Below are positions 33,459 through 42,216 of a DNA stretch of 64,000 nucleotides, one piece after another. A model generated the notes under the pieces. The model saw only the letters and a program-made list of their open reading frames with translations. It was not told the origin of the DNA and did no database searches. A program made the position numbers and the translations under genes. Source of the DNA: Ructibacterium gallinarum (lineage in GTDB: Bacteria > Bacillota > Clostridia > Monoglobales > Monoglobaceae); the NCBI RefSeq assembly GCF_014982785.1, contig NZ_JADCKB010000004.1, forward strand, positions 1 through 64,000, written 5' to 3'. Numbering within the stretch: the first letter of the stretch is position 1; each line of letters opens with the position of its first letter.

Positions 33459-34889
33459 TTAGCCCGGAAGCTGTTCGGACAAAGTAACCTCTACTGTCTG
33501 AGTCTGGCCGGTTGCATATTTATAAACTTCCAGTTTGAGTACATCCCCCGGCTTATGCTGATCTTTAATCTCATTCAGTTCATTTCCAGTGGTAATGTTC
33601 TGTCCATCTACTGCAGTAATAATATCACCCTGCTGCAACCCCGCATTCCGCGCTGAATCACTGGTCACACTCATAACCTGTACACCCTGCGGCCAAGAAT
33701 ACGATCTTGCCATATATTCAGTAACATCACGGGTAGAGATACCTATAACCGGACGACCTTTTACATACCCATATTCCAGTAAGTCAGAAATAATTGGACT
33801 AGCCTCCGAAATCGGAATAGCAAACCCCATACCTTCTACACCAGAACTCTCCACTTTAACAGAATTAATACCAATTACTTCTCCGTGGGAATTGATCAAT
33901 GCACCACCGGAGTTACCAGAATTAATAGCCGCATCTGTCTGAATCAAATTCATCGTACGATTATCGACTGTAATGGTTCTGTTTACCGCACTTACAATTC
34001 CCTGAGTAACACTGCCGAAAAATTCAAGGCCCATAGGATTACCAATTGCAACAACACGTTCGCCGACTTCCAAAGCGGAAGAATCACCCAACGTTGCAAC
34101 CGTCAATTCTTCCTGCGGCTCAATTTTAATGACCGCTAAATCCGTCTGCTCATCTGTACCAACCACCTGTGCTTCATAATCTGTACCAGTATTCAAAGTT
34201 ACGCTTACTGAATTAGCGCCTTCTACTACGTGATTATTTGTGACAATATACCCATCAGAACTTAAGATGATTCCTGAACCCTGACTGGTAGACTGTGTGG
34301 CTCCAAAAATACTCATCTGTCCTTGAATTACACTAGTAATACCTACTACCGCCGGTCCTACCTGTTTTGCAATTTCTGTAGTAGCCAGTTCCGCACCACT
34401 GTTTGCAGTCTCTGTTGCCTGACTACTGTTCGTTCCATTCTTCAAATCACTTACCAGTTCCTGTTTAGATGCCACTTTTTTATCTTGCGCACCATAATTG
34501 CGTCCCAACATAAATGCTCCGCCAAATAAAGCCAGATTCAAGACTGTTAAAGAAACCATTGCTGCCACAAAACGTTTTCCAGTTTTATGCTCTTTCTTTT
34601 GATGCCGAACATGCTCTGTATAAAGAGGACCATTCACCATTCCTGGAATAGAATCCACACTTTCTGGCTTTGCCTGTCCAGATAAATCAATTTTCACGGC
34701 TGGCTGCGTTTCTGTTGTATGGTTTTGTGTTTGATCATTCCACCCAGATGATTCTTCACTCCAGCTCTGCTGCGATGCCTGCCACTGTGTTTCCTGCGCA
34801 AACGTACTCTCCTTCTCCGACTGTGAAAATTCCGATGCCTCATTTCTGTTCTCCGAATTGCTTGAATACATTTCATCATATTCTTTCAT
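33459..34889 (-). CDS. htrA: HtrA/DegP-type membrane-anchored serine protease
   Basis: 476 residues from the ATG at 34889, eight bases after AGGAGG; a TTG at 34895 is a weaker option. A ~105-residue polar, Gln/Ser/Glu-rich cytoplasmic tail precedes one membrane helix (~108-128). The trypsin-like domain has H220 (TNNHVVEGA), D250 (TDLAVIKI) and S327 (NSGNSGGAL), then a PDZ domain (~380-470). It degrades or refolds misfolded proteins at the outer face of the membrane. It lies downstream of a two-component pair and shares an operator-like block with it, so it is probably induced by envelope stress through that system, as in Bacillus CssRS-HtrA. Confidence 0.93.
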   Translation of the reverse strand: MKEYDEMYSSNSENRNEASEFSQSEKESTFAQETQWQASQQSWSEESSGWNDQTQNHTTETQPAVKIDLSGQAKPESVDSIPGMVNGPLYTEHVRHQKKEHKTGKRFVAAMVSLTVLNLALFGGAFMLGRNYGAQDKKVASKQELVSDLKNGTNSSQATETANSGAELATTEIAKQVGPAVVGITSVIQGQMSIFGATQSTSQGSGIILSSDGYIVTNNHVVEGANSVSVTLNTGTDYEAQVVGTDEQTDLAVIKIEPQEELTVATLGDSSALEVGERVVAIGNPMGLEFFGSVTQGIVSAVNRTITVDNRTMNLIQTDAAINSGNSGGALINSHGEVIGINSVKVESSGVEGMGFAIPISEASPIISDLLEYGYVKGRPVIGISTRDVTEYMARSYSWPQGVQVMSVTSDSARNAGLQQGDIITAVDGQNITTGNELNEIKDQHKPGDVLKLEVYKYATGQTQTVEVTLSEQLPG

Positions 34890-34952
34890 TGTCAATTCCT
34901 CCTCTTCTATCTTCCTAACGGCATTTTCTTCAGCCGTTTTCCTTATCGATTG

Positions 34953-34989
34953 ATTATATTATAACAAGCACTTATGAAAAATCTGTGAA
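34953..34989 (-). promoter_or_regulatory. htrA promoter with CssR-like direct repeat
   Basis: On the minus strand TTATTCACAGATTTTTCATA (34973-34992) precedes overlapping -10 hexamers TATAAT at 34958-34963 and 34953-34958. TTCACA and TTCATA are 11 bp apart. The -35 is poor, as expected for an activated promoter. The block matches 17 of 20 bases in the promoter of the regulator operon. Confidence 0.65.
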
Positions 34990-35013
34990 TAAACTGTAAA
35001 AGAAGATTTAATG

Positions 35014-36498
35014 TTATATGTCTTCTTTTTGAACATTTTCACCCCGGTTTTCTTCCCGTTTCATTGGTGCTTTTCCACGGTCTAACGAAAAAATAAATTC
35101 CGCAAATTCACCTTCCACGCTGTTTACACGAATATTTTTTCCATGGGCACGAATAATACTTTTTACCAGATACAGTCCTATTCCTGTTCCTTCCTTATTA
35201 ATACTTCTGGATTTATCCACTTTATACAGTCGTTCAAAAATCATCTGCTGCTGTTCTTTTGGAATCCCGCAACCAGTATTTCTAACCGAAATATAAACTT
35301 CTTGCAGTTTAGGTTTTACCGTTACTGCAATTTCACCGTTTGCATCAGTAAATTTAACCGCATTATCCAGCAGATTTGTCAAAACCCGTTTAATTCCATC
35401 TGCATCAGCACGTACATAACAACTATCGGAGTCAAAATTTAACTTCACATTAATATTTTTTTCTTCCAGACGATTGGTTAATCCAATAATTGTCAGACGA
35501 ATTGCTTCATTGATATCAAAATTGGTTTTATTCAAAACCATTTTATCCGACTGCATCCTGCTAATATCCAAAAAAGTATTTACCAGCCTAGATAGTCTTG
35601 TCACTTCATCATAAACAATTTTTAAATATTCTTTTTGGCGCTCCGGAGGGATAGTATCATCTAGAATTCCATAAACAAAACCACTGATGGTAGTCATTGG
35701 CGTCCGAAGTTCATGAGATACATCTGAAATAAAAGACTTACGGATATCTTCCACTTTTTCCAGTTCAAAAGCCATATTATTAAAAGTTTCGGCCAGCTCC
35801 GCAATTTCCCCAATATCCGATTTTGTTGCCGTTTCACCCACTCTCGCATCCAAATGTCCACTTGCAAACTCCTTAGCACTGTTTTGTATACTTTTAATCG
35901 GCATCGAAAACCGTTTGGCAAGCATATAAGACAGTAAAAAGGAAATGGCAATAACTGCAATAGCAGAAAATAAAAGAATTCGGAACAACTCATAAGTCAT
36001 ACGCTGCTGCTCCGGGATAGGAATACTGATAAATACCGCACCTATTGTATTTCCTCCTGCACCGGAAACAGGCACCTGGAGGGTAAACATGGTTTCAGCA
36101 AAAATACCTCCCATAGTTCCTATCATAGAATTGCGCTGTCCTGACAAGACTGCTTTACTATACTCCGTAGCAATAAAGGCGGGTACATTGTGTACAAATC
36201 CACTGTCCGAAGTATTAACCAACACACTTCCCTTATCATCAATGACCATAATATGACTCTGACTGCTGCGGCAAAATCCGCTAAGGATATTACGCAGACT
36301 GTCGATTGGTACATTGTTTTGAATCAAAGCGACAATCGAATCCGCATTTTTTGCCAATGATTCCTCGCTTTGATGCGATATATAATTGGTTATTAATACA
36401 GTCTGCATAGAACCCAATATAATGATACAGACCAGGACGGAGATAATATTAAATATAAAAATTCTTGAAAATATGGTTTTTCCAAAAATCGCATTCAT
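35014..36498 (-). CDS. Sensor histidine kinase (envelope stress, CssS-like)
   Basis: 494 residues: membrane helix ~12-34, extracellular sensing region ~35-165 (Cache/PAS-like, VFISIPIPEQQR at the end), second helix ~172-194, HAMP ~195-245, HisKA with SHELRTP (phosphorylated H262), then the HATPase domain with N box (LLDNAVKF), DKSRS and GTGIGLYLVK. It autophosphorylates and passes phosphate to the response regulator encoded 23 bp upstream. The neighbouring htrA gene and shared operator suggest that it senses misfolded exported proteins; that is inference. Confidence 0.92.
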   Translation of the reverse strand: MNAIFGKTIFSRIFIFNIISVLVCIIILGSMQTVLITNYISHQSEESLAKNADSIVALIQNNVPIDSLRNILSGFCRSSQSHIMVIDDKGSVLVNTSDSGFVHNVPAFIATEYSKAVLSGQRNSMIGTMGGIFAETMFTLQVPVSGAGGNTIGAVFISIPIPEQQRMTYELFRILLFSAIAVIAISFLLSYMLAKRFSMPIKSIQNSAKEFASGHLDARVGETATKSDIGEIAELAETFNNMAFELEKVEDIRKSFISDVSHELRTPMTTISGFVYGILDDTIPPERQKEYLKIVYDEVTRLSRLVNTFLDISRMQSDKMVLNKTNFDINEAIRLTIIGLTNRLEEKNINVKLNFDSDSCYVRADADGIKRVLTNLLDNAVKFTDANGEIAVTVKPKLQEVYISVRNTGCGIPKEQQQMIFERLYKVDKSRSINKEGTGIGLYLVKSIIRAHGKNIRVNSVEGEFAEFIFSLDRGKAPMKREENRGENVQKEDI

Positions 36499-36521
36499 GA
36501 AACCCGGCCTCCAATTTCAGT

Positions 36522-37229
36522 TTATTTTTGATCAACTTCAAATTTATATCCCACACCCCATACCGTTTTAAGATGCCAGTTTTTCCCTTCCGTTTCGATT
36601 TTTTCTCTAATTCTTTTGATATGTACATCAACCGTTCGCGAATCTCCAAAAAACTCATAACCCCAGATTTCATCCAAAAGCTGATCCCGGGTAAACACTT
36701 TATTTGTGTTTTTAGCCAAAAAGTATAGCAGCTCAAATTCCTTGGGAGGCATTTCGATTTTTTTATCGTCCAGATAAATTTCATACGTAGCCTGATTAAT
36801 GCGCAAGCCATCAAACCGCAGTTCCCCATCTTCCTCGGCATTTTCCCCTTTGCTGTAGCTTTCACTGCGCCGCAAAACCGCTTTAATACGCGCAATCAAT
36901 TCTTTAGGTTCAAAAGGTTTTACAATATAATCATCTGCCCCAAGTTCCAAACCCAAAACTTTGTCAAACGTTTCCCCTTTGGCAGTCAACATAATAATAG
37001 GCGTATTATCAATTGCTCTAATTTCCCGGCAAACCTGCCATCCGTCCTTTACTGGCAGCATCACATCCAATAGAACCATATCCGGCGAGGTACTCTTAAA
37101 CTTATCCACTGCCTCCTGACCGTCATGAGCAATCACCACGTGGTATCCTTCTTTTTCTACATATAACCGTATCAATTCACAAATATTCACTTCATCATCT
37201 ACGATCAACACAGTCTGATTGTTTGGCAT
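36522..37229 (-). CDS. OmpR/PhoB-family response regulator (CssR-like)
   Basis: 235 residues from the ATG at 37229 with AGAGGAGG; an upstream ATG at 37274 lacks a site. Receiver domain: acidic pocket DDE (11-13), phosphorylated D55 in MVLLDVMLP, switch T in IIMLTAKGE, and K in YIVKPFEP. The C-terminal winged helix (~135-233) ends in RTVDVHIKRIREKIE and TVWGVGYKF. It binds direct repeats, and such repeats occur before its own operon and before htrA. Upstream of the kinase in one operon. Confidence 0.94.
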   Translation of the reverse strand: MPNNQTVLIVDDEVNICELIRLYVEKEGYHVVIAHDGQEAVDKFKSTSPDMVLLDVMLPVKDGWQVCREIRAIDNTPIIMLTAKGETFDKVLGLELGADDYIVKPFEPKELIARIKAVLRRSESYSKGENAEEDGELRFDGLRINQATYEIYLDDKKIEMPPKEFELLYFLAKNTNKVFTRDQLLDEIWGYEFFGDSRTVDVHIKRIREKIETEGKNWHLKTVWGVGYKFEVDQK

Positions 37230-37291
37230 TTTTCTTCCTCCTCTTTTGCTTAACTGCATCCATAAACTCCGCATCGCATTTTATAACTTCC

Positions 37292-37336
37292 ATTATAGCA
37301 TAAAATTTAGGGAATGTATGAAGAATTTGTGAAAAA
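37292..37336 (-). promoter_or_regulatory. Promoter of the two-component operon with the shared repeat
   Basis: On the minus strand TTTTTCACAAATTCTTCATA (37317-37336), then TATAAT at 37292-37297. The two TTCAYA half-sites are 11 bp apart, exactly as before htrA, and the 20-base block matches at 17 positions. This suggests autoregulation. Confidence 0.65.
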
Positions 37337-37347
37337 TAAAAAATTTT

Positions 37348-37377
37348 TTGAATGATTTTTTGATATTATGGTATACT
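37348..37377 (+). promoter_or_regulatory. Promoter of the DUF2508 gene, with leader hairpin
   Basis: TTGAAT (37348-37353), 18 bases, TATACT (37372-37377). The leader right after it contains the hairpin AGGACAGA (37386-37393) / TCTGTCCT (37401-37408), at the very 5' end of the mRNA, where it could protect the transcript. Confidence 0.55.
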
Positions 37378-37433
37378 ATACAAAAAGGACAGACTTTATA
37401 TCTGTCCTAACACAATATGATCAGGAGGCCACT

Positions 37434-37757
37434 ATGCAGACACCATCTTTTTCTTCTATTGTCCCCCAGCCGTCTTCCAAAAAGCATATACCGCGCGCGG
37501 AAGCAAAAGCTACCCGACAACTGCAGGAAGAATATTCATCCATACTTAATAAACTCAACCGGACAGCCAGCGACCTGGAAGCTGCTCAAAGCAATTTCAA
37601 TCACGTCTCCGAGGCCAAAGCCGTAGATGTATGCATTTATCAGATTCAAACTGCCCAAAGCCAGTATGAAAACCTGGTTATGCAACTAAAAACACTAAGC
37701 CGTAAAATTAAAACACCAGAAGACACCTCAATTGAGGACACAAACTCCGATATTTAA
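37434..37757 (+). CDS. DUF2508-like small protein
   Basis: 107 residues from the ATG at 37434, which follows CAGGAGG; the frame is open further upstream without a site. After a ~40-residue polar start it is one long amphipathic helix pair (QLQEEYSSILNKLNRTASDL ... CIYQIQTAQSQYENLVMQLK), matching the pattern of DUF2508 proteins of Clostridia, which are usually 75-90 residues and of unknown function. Its last 30 bases overlap the 3' end of the opposing tspO gene. Confidence 0.65.
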   Translation: MQTPSFSSIVPQPSSKKHIPRAEAKATRQLQEEYSSILNKLNRTASDLEAAQSNFNHVSEAKAVDVCIYQIQTAQSQYENLVMQLKTLSRKIKTPEDTSIEDTNSDI

Positions 37758-38201
37758 ATACAAAGCAAAAAGGCACCACAGTAAATATGGTAGCATTAAT
37801 TTTCCGGCTGTAGTGTTTTGCCGATAAAAAATCAAAGTACAAAGCGCCACCAATATAATGAGAATGCCCAGCCATACCGCTGAAAAACAATAGAGATGCA
37901 TTCTAAAGAAAAAAAGCGGCCAACAGAAATTAACCAACAGTCCAATCACATACAGCATAAGTCCGCGCCGGCGTTCAGGTGACTCCGGGCCATCCCATAT
38001 CAAATATGCCGCTAGTCCCATGCAAAAATACAAAATCGTCCATACGATTCCAAAAACCACTCCCGGCGGTGATAATGGCGGCTTAACCAACTGAGAATAG
38101 GTCTCGGTTCCTGTACCAGCGATTGCACCAGCCAAAAATCCTCCGCCTATAGCCAACCCCAAACTAAGCAATAATTTTTTCAGGTTGATTGTCCGAAACA
38201 T
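37728..38201 (-). CDS. tspO: TspO/MBR family membrane protein
   Basis: 157 residues from the ATG at 38201 (AAGGAG nine bases upstream); a longer frame to 38288 lacks a site. Five membrane helices. Family landmarks: VKPPLSPPGVVFGIVWTILY, then NFCWPLFFFRMH and LPYLLWCLFALYLN. TspO proteins bind tetrapyrroles such as protoporphyrin IX and affect their breakdown and stress responses. It runs convergent with DUF2508 and their coding ends overlap by 30 bp, which is unusual and may cause transcriptional interference. Confidence 0.9.
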   Translation of the reverse strand: MFRTINLKKLLLSLGLAIGGGFLAGAIAGTGTETYSQLVKPPLSPPGVVFGIVWTILYFCMGLAAYLIWDGPESPERRRGLMLYVIGLLVNFCWPLFFFRMHLYCFSAVWLGILIILVALCTLIFYRQNTTAGKLMLPYLLWCLFALYLNIGVCVLN

Positions 38202-38249
38202 AAACACGCACTCCTTCTCTTGATTCCCGCAGATTAAAAACAGCATCAA

Positions 38250-38285
38250 AAAAGCTTCCTGCAACATTTTATGCAGAAAGCTTTT
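38250..38285 (-). terminator. Terminator of the lipoprotein gene
   Basis: Stem AAAAGCTTCCTGCA / TGCAGAAAGCTTTT (one mismatch), followed on the minus strand by TTTTTTGATG. It lies 20 bp after the lipoprotein stop and insulates it from tspO. Confidence 0.8.
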
Positions 38286-38304
38286 CATTTATGCAAAGCA
38301 AGTC

Positions 38305-38904
38305 TCAAATCAATGAATTTACCGCATCTGATAAATTCGCAAAAAGTGCGCCCAAAAATGCATCCTTATCGCCGCCTATTTGCCAAGAACCATCGTTTTC
38401 TATCATGGTTACTTCTATCGTATTTTCTGTGGAAGGAATATCGGTCTGCGCAAGTACATTCAGCATACAATTCGCTAGCTGTTTTTGATATTCTTCTTGA
38501 GTCATTTCAGACACTTTAGCCTGGTATTCTGCACTGGAAACCATCTGCATGACCTGATCCATGTAACGCTTCATCACATCAGAAAAATCCAGCGTGGTAA
38601 CTTTCACTTGAAGCTTTACAGATCCATCCTCCATTTTTTCCGAAGCCTCAACCTTATAAGACATCTGTTTCAGAGTAGAAAGAATGGCATTTTGCAACTG
38701 TTCGCTGTCTTCAGCATTGATAAAATTACTGACCGAATCAAAATCATAATATTGACTGATCTGTGTTTTATCTCCGGTCTGAAACGCCTGCATCATCGTA
38801 TCAAATGCCGCGTTAGCTTCTTTGACTGTACCACAGCCTGCCAATATCATCATCAAAACCGTCGCCGTAGCTGCAGTCAAAAATTTTCTCCAGTTTTTCC
38901 GCAT
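38305..38904 (-). CDS. Lipoprotein of unknown function (DUF4878/5105-like)
   Basis: 199 residues. Signal peptide with lipobox MILAGCGTV, lipidated C24. The mature part begins with a helix and the pattern ANAAFDTMMQAFQTGD, then a mixed alpha/beta region and an end that reads NDGSWQIGGDKDAFLGALF, similar to NTF2-like small lipoproteins of Firmicutes. Such proteins face the outside of the membrane; no activity is known. It has a promoter at 38934-38962 and a terminator, so it is a single-gene unit. Confidence 0.75.
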   Translation of the reverse strand: MRKNWRKFLTAATATVLMMILAGCGTVKEANAAFDTMMQAFQTGDKTQISQYYDFDSVSNFINAEDSEQLQNAILSTLKQMSYKVEASEKMEDGSVKLQVKVTTLDFSDVMKRYMDQVMQMVSSAEYQAKVSEMTQEEYQKQLANCMLNVLAQTDIPSTENTIEVTMIENDGSWQIGGDKDAFLGALFANLSDAVNSLI

Positions 38905-38933
38905 TTTGCCGCTCCGCCTTTCCGTTTTTTATG

Positions 38934-38962
38934 ATTCTATCATAAAACCGAAAAATTGTCAA
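38934..38962 (-). promoter_or_regulatory. Promoter of the lipoprotein gene
   Basis: On the minus strand TTGACA (38957-38962), 17 bases, TAGAAT (38934-38939), located within a few bases of the stop codon of the GH106-like gene, so no terminator separates the two. Confidence 0.75.
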
Positions 38963-38964
38963 AC

Positions 38965-41900
38965 CTACCGAAACATCCTTATAACCGGAGCAGAAAGGAT
39001 TCCCGTCTCGCGCAAGCGATATTCATAACACCATTTATCTCCCATGGTCCGCCAAATATTCGGACCAACCCAGAGCGCATTTTCCACATCGTGAAGTGCT
39101 CCAAAGGTATTGAATCGATTTCCAAACAGGGTCAATGTAATTTTATGCCGCCCAGCAGCAACCCCTTTGATTTCGGCATCATAAGGAGCATACGCAATCA
39201 CGCCGCAGTCTTTACCGTCCACTGCCACACGAATCATTGCCCCGCGGTAATGACTGACATGTATTTTCATATCCCCCGCCGGCACCTCTAGTTCTGTTTC
39301 ATAAATTACATTTCCTCCATAAAACGCCAACCCCTGACGTGATATATCTCCAAATCCAATTGTCTGAGACGGCGCAGTCAAATACTTACAGGTTCCCCGA
39401 ACCACAGTATCAAATTCTCCCAGCAAATAACACCATTCTGTATCTGTGCGTTTTCCAAAAGGTATCTTTATCTGTAAAATATTTTTTCCTTCAGAGAACG
39501 ACGGAAGTTCAACAGTTTGAATCGCTTCATCCACATAATATCCACAGATAATCGACGGCACGGCCTGACCATTTAAGGTAATTTCTGCATTCTCTGCGTT
39601 TTCCAATGCCAACTTTATGTTATGAAATGTCTGTTTGCATTCCACTTCAAACCGCAGGGAAAGAAAATGAGAGATTTTTTCTTTTGCAATAACCCAAGGC
39701 TGTACCACGTCTCCTTCACGTCTTGGCCAGCCAAGTTTTTGCCTGCAAATGTTATCTAACCGCAAAATTTCCTCTTCCGGCTGGAACTCTTCGTTATCTA
39801 AAGCATACTGGGCAGTATCCAACAATAGTACGTTGGGTTCCGTCCGGTGATACGCAACAGTCTGATGTAAGGTTGTTTCAAAAATTTTCTCCTTCGTAGG
39901 CTGTGTTTCCCTATATCCGGTCTCTTCAGTATCATTTAGCTGAAGCAAAATACTGTCATAGGCCTGCAAAGTCAAATCTATCACCGACGCTCCCCGTTCT
40001 ATTCTATAGGACAACGGACGTATCTGTCCAGTCAGCGTATCATACAATACGGGTTTTACCTTCCTGTGTATGGTAAGTTGAATTTTCTGCGGCATCTCCG
40101 CAGCAATATCCTTATTGACACACCGTTTTGCATGCGCAATAAACAGCCAGCGGCACTCCGTATCCTGGCGGAGCTGGTAAATCAAATTATTTGTATGTTC
40201 ACCCGAAACATTTCTTATCTCAATCTCCCGTACATAGTCCAATGCTTCCAATACAGCAGTCTTGTCAAAAGGAACATGTGACACCTTTTTATACAGCTTT
40301 GCTGGCTCTTGCGAAGGAACAGCATCCATATACTGTGGAGGCTCACCCAAAAACAGTAATTTTCCACCCTGCTCCGCAAATGTTTTCAATCGGCACAAAG
40401 TCGATTCCCGCAGGGTCTCGCACGGCGGAACCACAATCGTATCATAAGCCATTTCTCCTACCTGCAGCGGCGCAGAAGCAGATGGACACTGCTGTGGCAG
40501 CAAGGCTTCACTAATAAAATCAAAATCAATACAACCGGTAAGCAACCATTCAATAATACTCTGGAACCTTTCATCCATCTGGGTGCGGATTGCCGCAGTA
40601 GTAAACGCTGGTCCCCAATGCAGCCAATAACTCTCAATGGGATGAATCACGCCAACCCGGACGACTGCCTTACCCCGGGTCATTGCCGTATTGACCCGGG
40701 CAAAATGATTCTCTACATAAGGATATTCTTTGTACCACGGTGACTGATAGTTAATCGAAGCAGGATAATCGCGTTTTGCTTCACCACCCATAGATACCCA
40801 GGACAAATGTGGGACACGTACGGTAACCCCCAGCGCCGCCTGCCAATCTCCTTGGAATTTATGTCCGCGGAAATCAAAATCCCAGCCGGTTACACCATAC
40901 AATTCAGACAGCATCGCTTCTCTGCCACTCTGATGCACTACCGACTGTGTCTGCTTTGCAGTGGAAAACTCAATATGATCACAAAGCATATCAATGCCCG
41001 GGATTTGGAAATACGGATAGGAACGCATTGCTTCTCCAATCATAGCAGTCTGAGACCGCAGTGACGGTTCTTCTACCATATGGCCGGTTAAGCGCAGACC
41101 ATGTTCTTCACACCATCTTCCGCACTGCCCTGCAAAACTTTCCGAAAACAAATTGGTCACATGGTCATGAAAATGGTACCGGCAAACCGAAACCGCTCCT
41201 CCCGGAAGATCCCAAAACAGTTCCGGCAGCTTTTCCAACAAATCTTCTTTGTATACATCATAATAACTTTCTGTCATGGCTGGCGTCCAGGGCAAAATAA
41301 CATCCGTTTGATCCTGCGGGAAAGCCAATGTATTTTTTTTCAGAAACTGAGGTTCATCTGTAAAAATTGCCGGCACCGTTTTGTCAAACCGATCCCCCAC
41401 CGTTTCCAGATACCGATCATAAGTTACCCGAATAAACTCCTGCATCGCCTCAGGATCCAGCGTATCAATATACGCCTGCCCATTATACCACGCCTGATTT
41501 CCATATGTAATCATATAGGCATACCACTTGGTACCCTTTGCCTCCTGCGTTTTCTCAATCTTTTGATATTTCTTAAGATTTCCGTCCTCATCCAATACAA
41601 TATCATAACAGGCCAGATACCCGGTTTCCCCAGTCTCTACTGCCTGTTCCAGTGCAACAGCCTGAGGATTTTCTGTCACCGTAAAAAGCAATCCTCTTTG
41701 CCGATACCGGGGGTTTTTTGTCACAATTCCACCGGCTGCGCCGGAAGGCCAGCGATCTTCATCATACAGCCAGGCAAGCATTCCCTCTTTCTCCGCCTTA
41801 TCAGTACAGCCTCGTATCAGATCCATAAACTCGTCAGAAAGATATTCTACTGCCATGCCGGTCCTTGAGTGCATGTGAAAGCCCCCAAACCCCATCTCTT

Positions 41901-42051
41901 TGAGATACTCTATCTGCCGATCAAGCTGTTCCTGATTCAACTGACAGTTCCATGCCCAAAACGGTGTGCCCCTATATTCGCTGGAAGGATTTTGAAATAA
42001 CTTTTCATCCAACTTATTTTCTGTATTTCTTTTATACAGCAATTTCTTCAC
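38965..42051 (-). CDS. GH106-like alpha-L-rhamnosidase family protein
   Basis: 1028 residues without a signal peptide. The N-terminal barrel has the features of the GH106/rhamnosidase-like group: TPFWAWNCQL (29-38), MGFGGFHMHSRTG (53-65), WLYDEDRWPSG (94-104), IFTDEPQF (229-236), then a long middle region and a beta-sandwich end with carbohydrate-binding character (NAEITLNGQ, VAVDGKDCGV). It would remove alpha-rhamnosyl or related groups from imported sugars. The frame begins at GTG 42051; a TTG at 42042 has better spacing from AAAGGGTG, so the start is uncertain. An AraC regulator is transcribed divergently and is the likely controller. Confidence 0.78.
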   Translation of the reverse strand: MKKLLYKRNTENKLDEKLFQNPSSEYRGTPFWAWNCQLNQEQLDRQIEYLKEMGFGGFHMHSRTGMAVEYLSDEFMDLIRGCTDKAEKEGMLAWLYDEDRWPSGAAGGIVTKNPRYRQRGLLFTVTENPQAVALEQAVETGETGYLACYDIVLDEDGNLKKYQKIEKTQEAKGTKWYAYMITYGNQAWYNGQAYIDTLDPEAMQEFIRVTYDRYLETVGDRFDKTVPAIFTDEPQFLKKNTLAFPQDQTDVILPWTPAMTESYYDVYKEDLLEKLPELFWDLPGGAVSVCRYHFHDHVTNLFSESFAGQCGRWCEEHGLRLTGHMVEEPSLRSQTAMIGEAMRSYPYFQIPGIDMLCDHIEFSTAKQTQSVVHQSGREAMLSELYGVTGWDFDFRGHKFQGDWQAALGVTVRVPHLSWVSMGGEAKRDYPASINYQSPWYKEYPYVENHFARVNTAMTRGKAVVRVGVIHPIESYWLHWGPAFTTAAIRTQMDERFQSIIEWLLTGCIDFDFISEALLPQQCPSASAPLQVGEMAYDTIVVPPCETLRESTLCRLKTFAEQGGKLLFLGEPPQYMDAVPSQEPAKLYKKVSHVPFDKTAVLEALDYVREIEIRNVSGEHTNNLIYQLRQDTECRWLFIAHAKRCVNKDIAAEMPQKIQLTIHRKVKPVLYDTLTGQIRPLSYRIERGASVIDLTLQAYDSILLQLNDTEETGYRETQPTKEKIFETTLHQTVAYHRTEPNVLLLDTAQYALDNEEFQPEEEILRLDNICRQKLGWPRREGDVVQPWVIAKEKISHFLSLRFEVECKQTFHNIKLALENAENAEITLNGQAVPSIICGYYVDEAIQTVELPSFSEGKNILQIKIPFGKRTDTEWCYLLGEFDTVVRGTCKYLTAPSQTIGFGDISRQGLAFYGGNVIYETELEVPAGDMKIHVSHYRGAMIRVAVDGKDCGVIAYAPYDAEIKGVAAGRHKITLTLFGNRFNTFGALHDVENALWVGPNIWRTMGDKWCYEYRLRETGILSAPVIRMFR

Positions 42052-42116
42052 CCTTTCTTCAAGATATTTTTCATTTTTATGGTCTTTATTATACTTCCGT
42101 CTTTCAGAATATTCTA

Positions 42117-42141
42117 CCCCTGTTTTTTCTAAAAACAGGGG
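42117..42141. repeat. Perfect 11-bp inverted repeat between divergent genes
   Basis: CCCCTGTTTTT (42117-42127) and AAAAACAGGGG (42131-42141) with a TCT loop, then GTGTTTTTG. It looks like a terminator but no gene ends here; it lies between the divergent GH106-like and AraC promoters, 20 bp upstream of the AraC -35. It may be an operator or a transcription barrier. Confidence 0.55.
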
Positions 42142-42160
42142 GTGTTTTTGACTTTTCTTC

Positions 42161-42189
42161 TTGACTTTTTATCTAAAAAAAGCTACAAT
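42161..42189 (+). promoter_or_regulatory. Promoter of the second AraC gene
   Basis: TTGACT (42161-42166), 17 bases, TACAAT (42184-42189), about 28 bp upstream of the start codon. On the opposite strand a TATAAT (42088-42093) is a likely -10 for the GH106-like gene. Confidence 0.75.
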
Positions 42190-42216
42190 AAAGAAAATAT
42201 ATACGGAGGGTTTGCA

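Noticed and set aside
37728-38288. Longer start for tspO at 38288
   Set aside because: The extra 29 residues run over the lipoprotein terminator and have no ribosome site.
41101-41868. 255-residue plus-strand frame within the GH106-like gene
   Set aside because: Antisense shadow with basic, low-sense composition and no start site; the GH106-like gene on the other strand has clear motifs.
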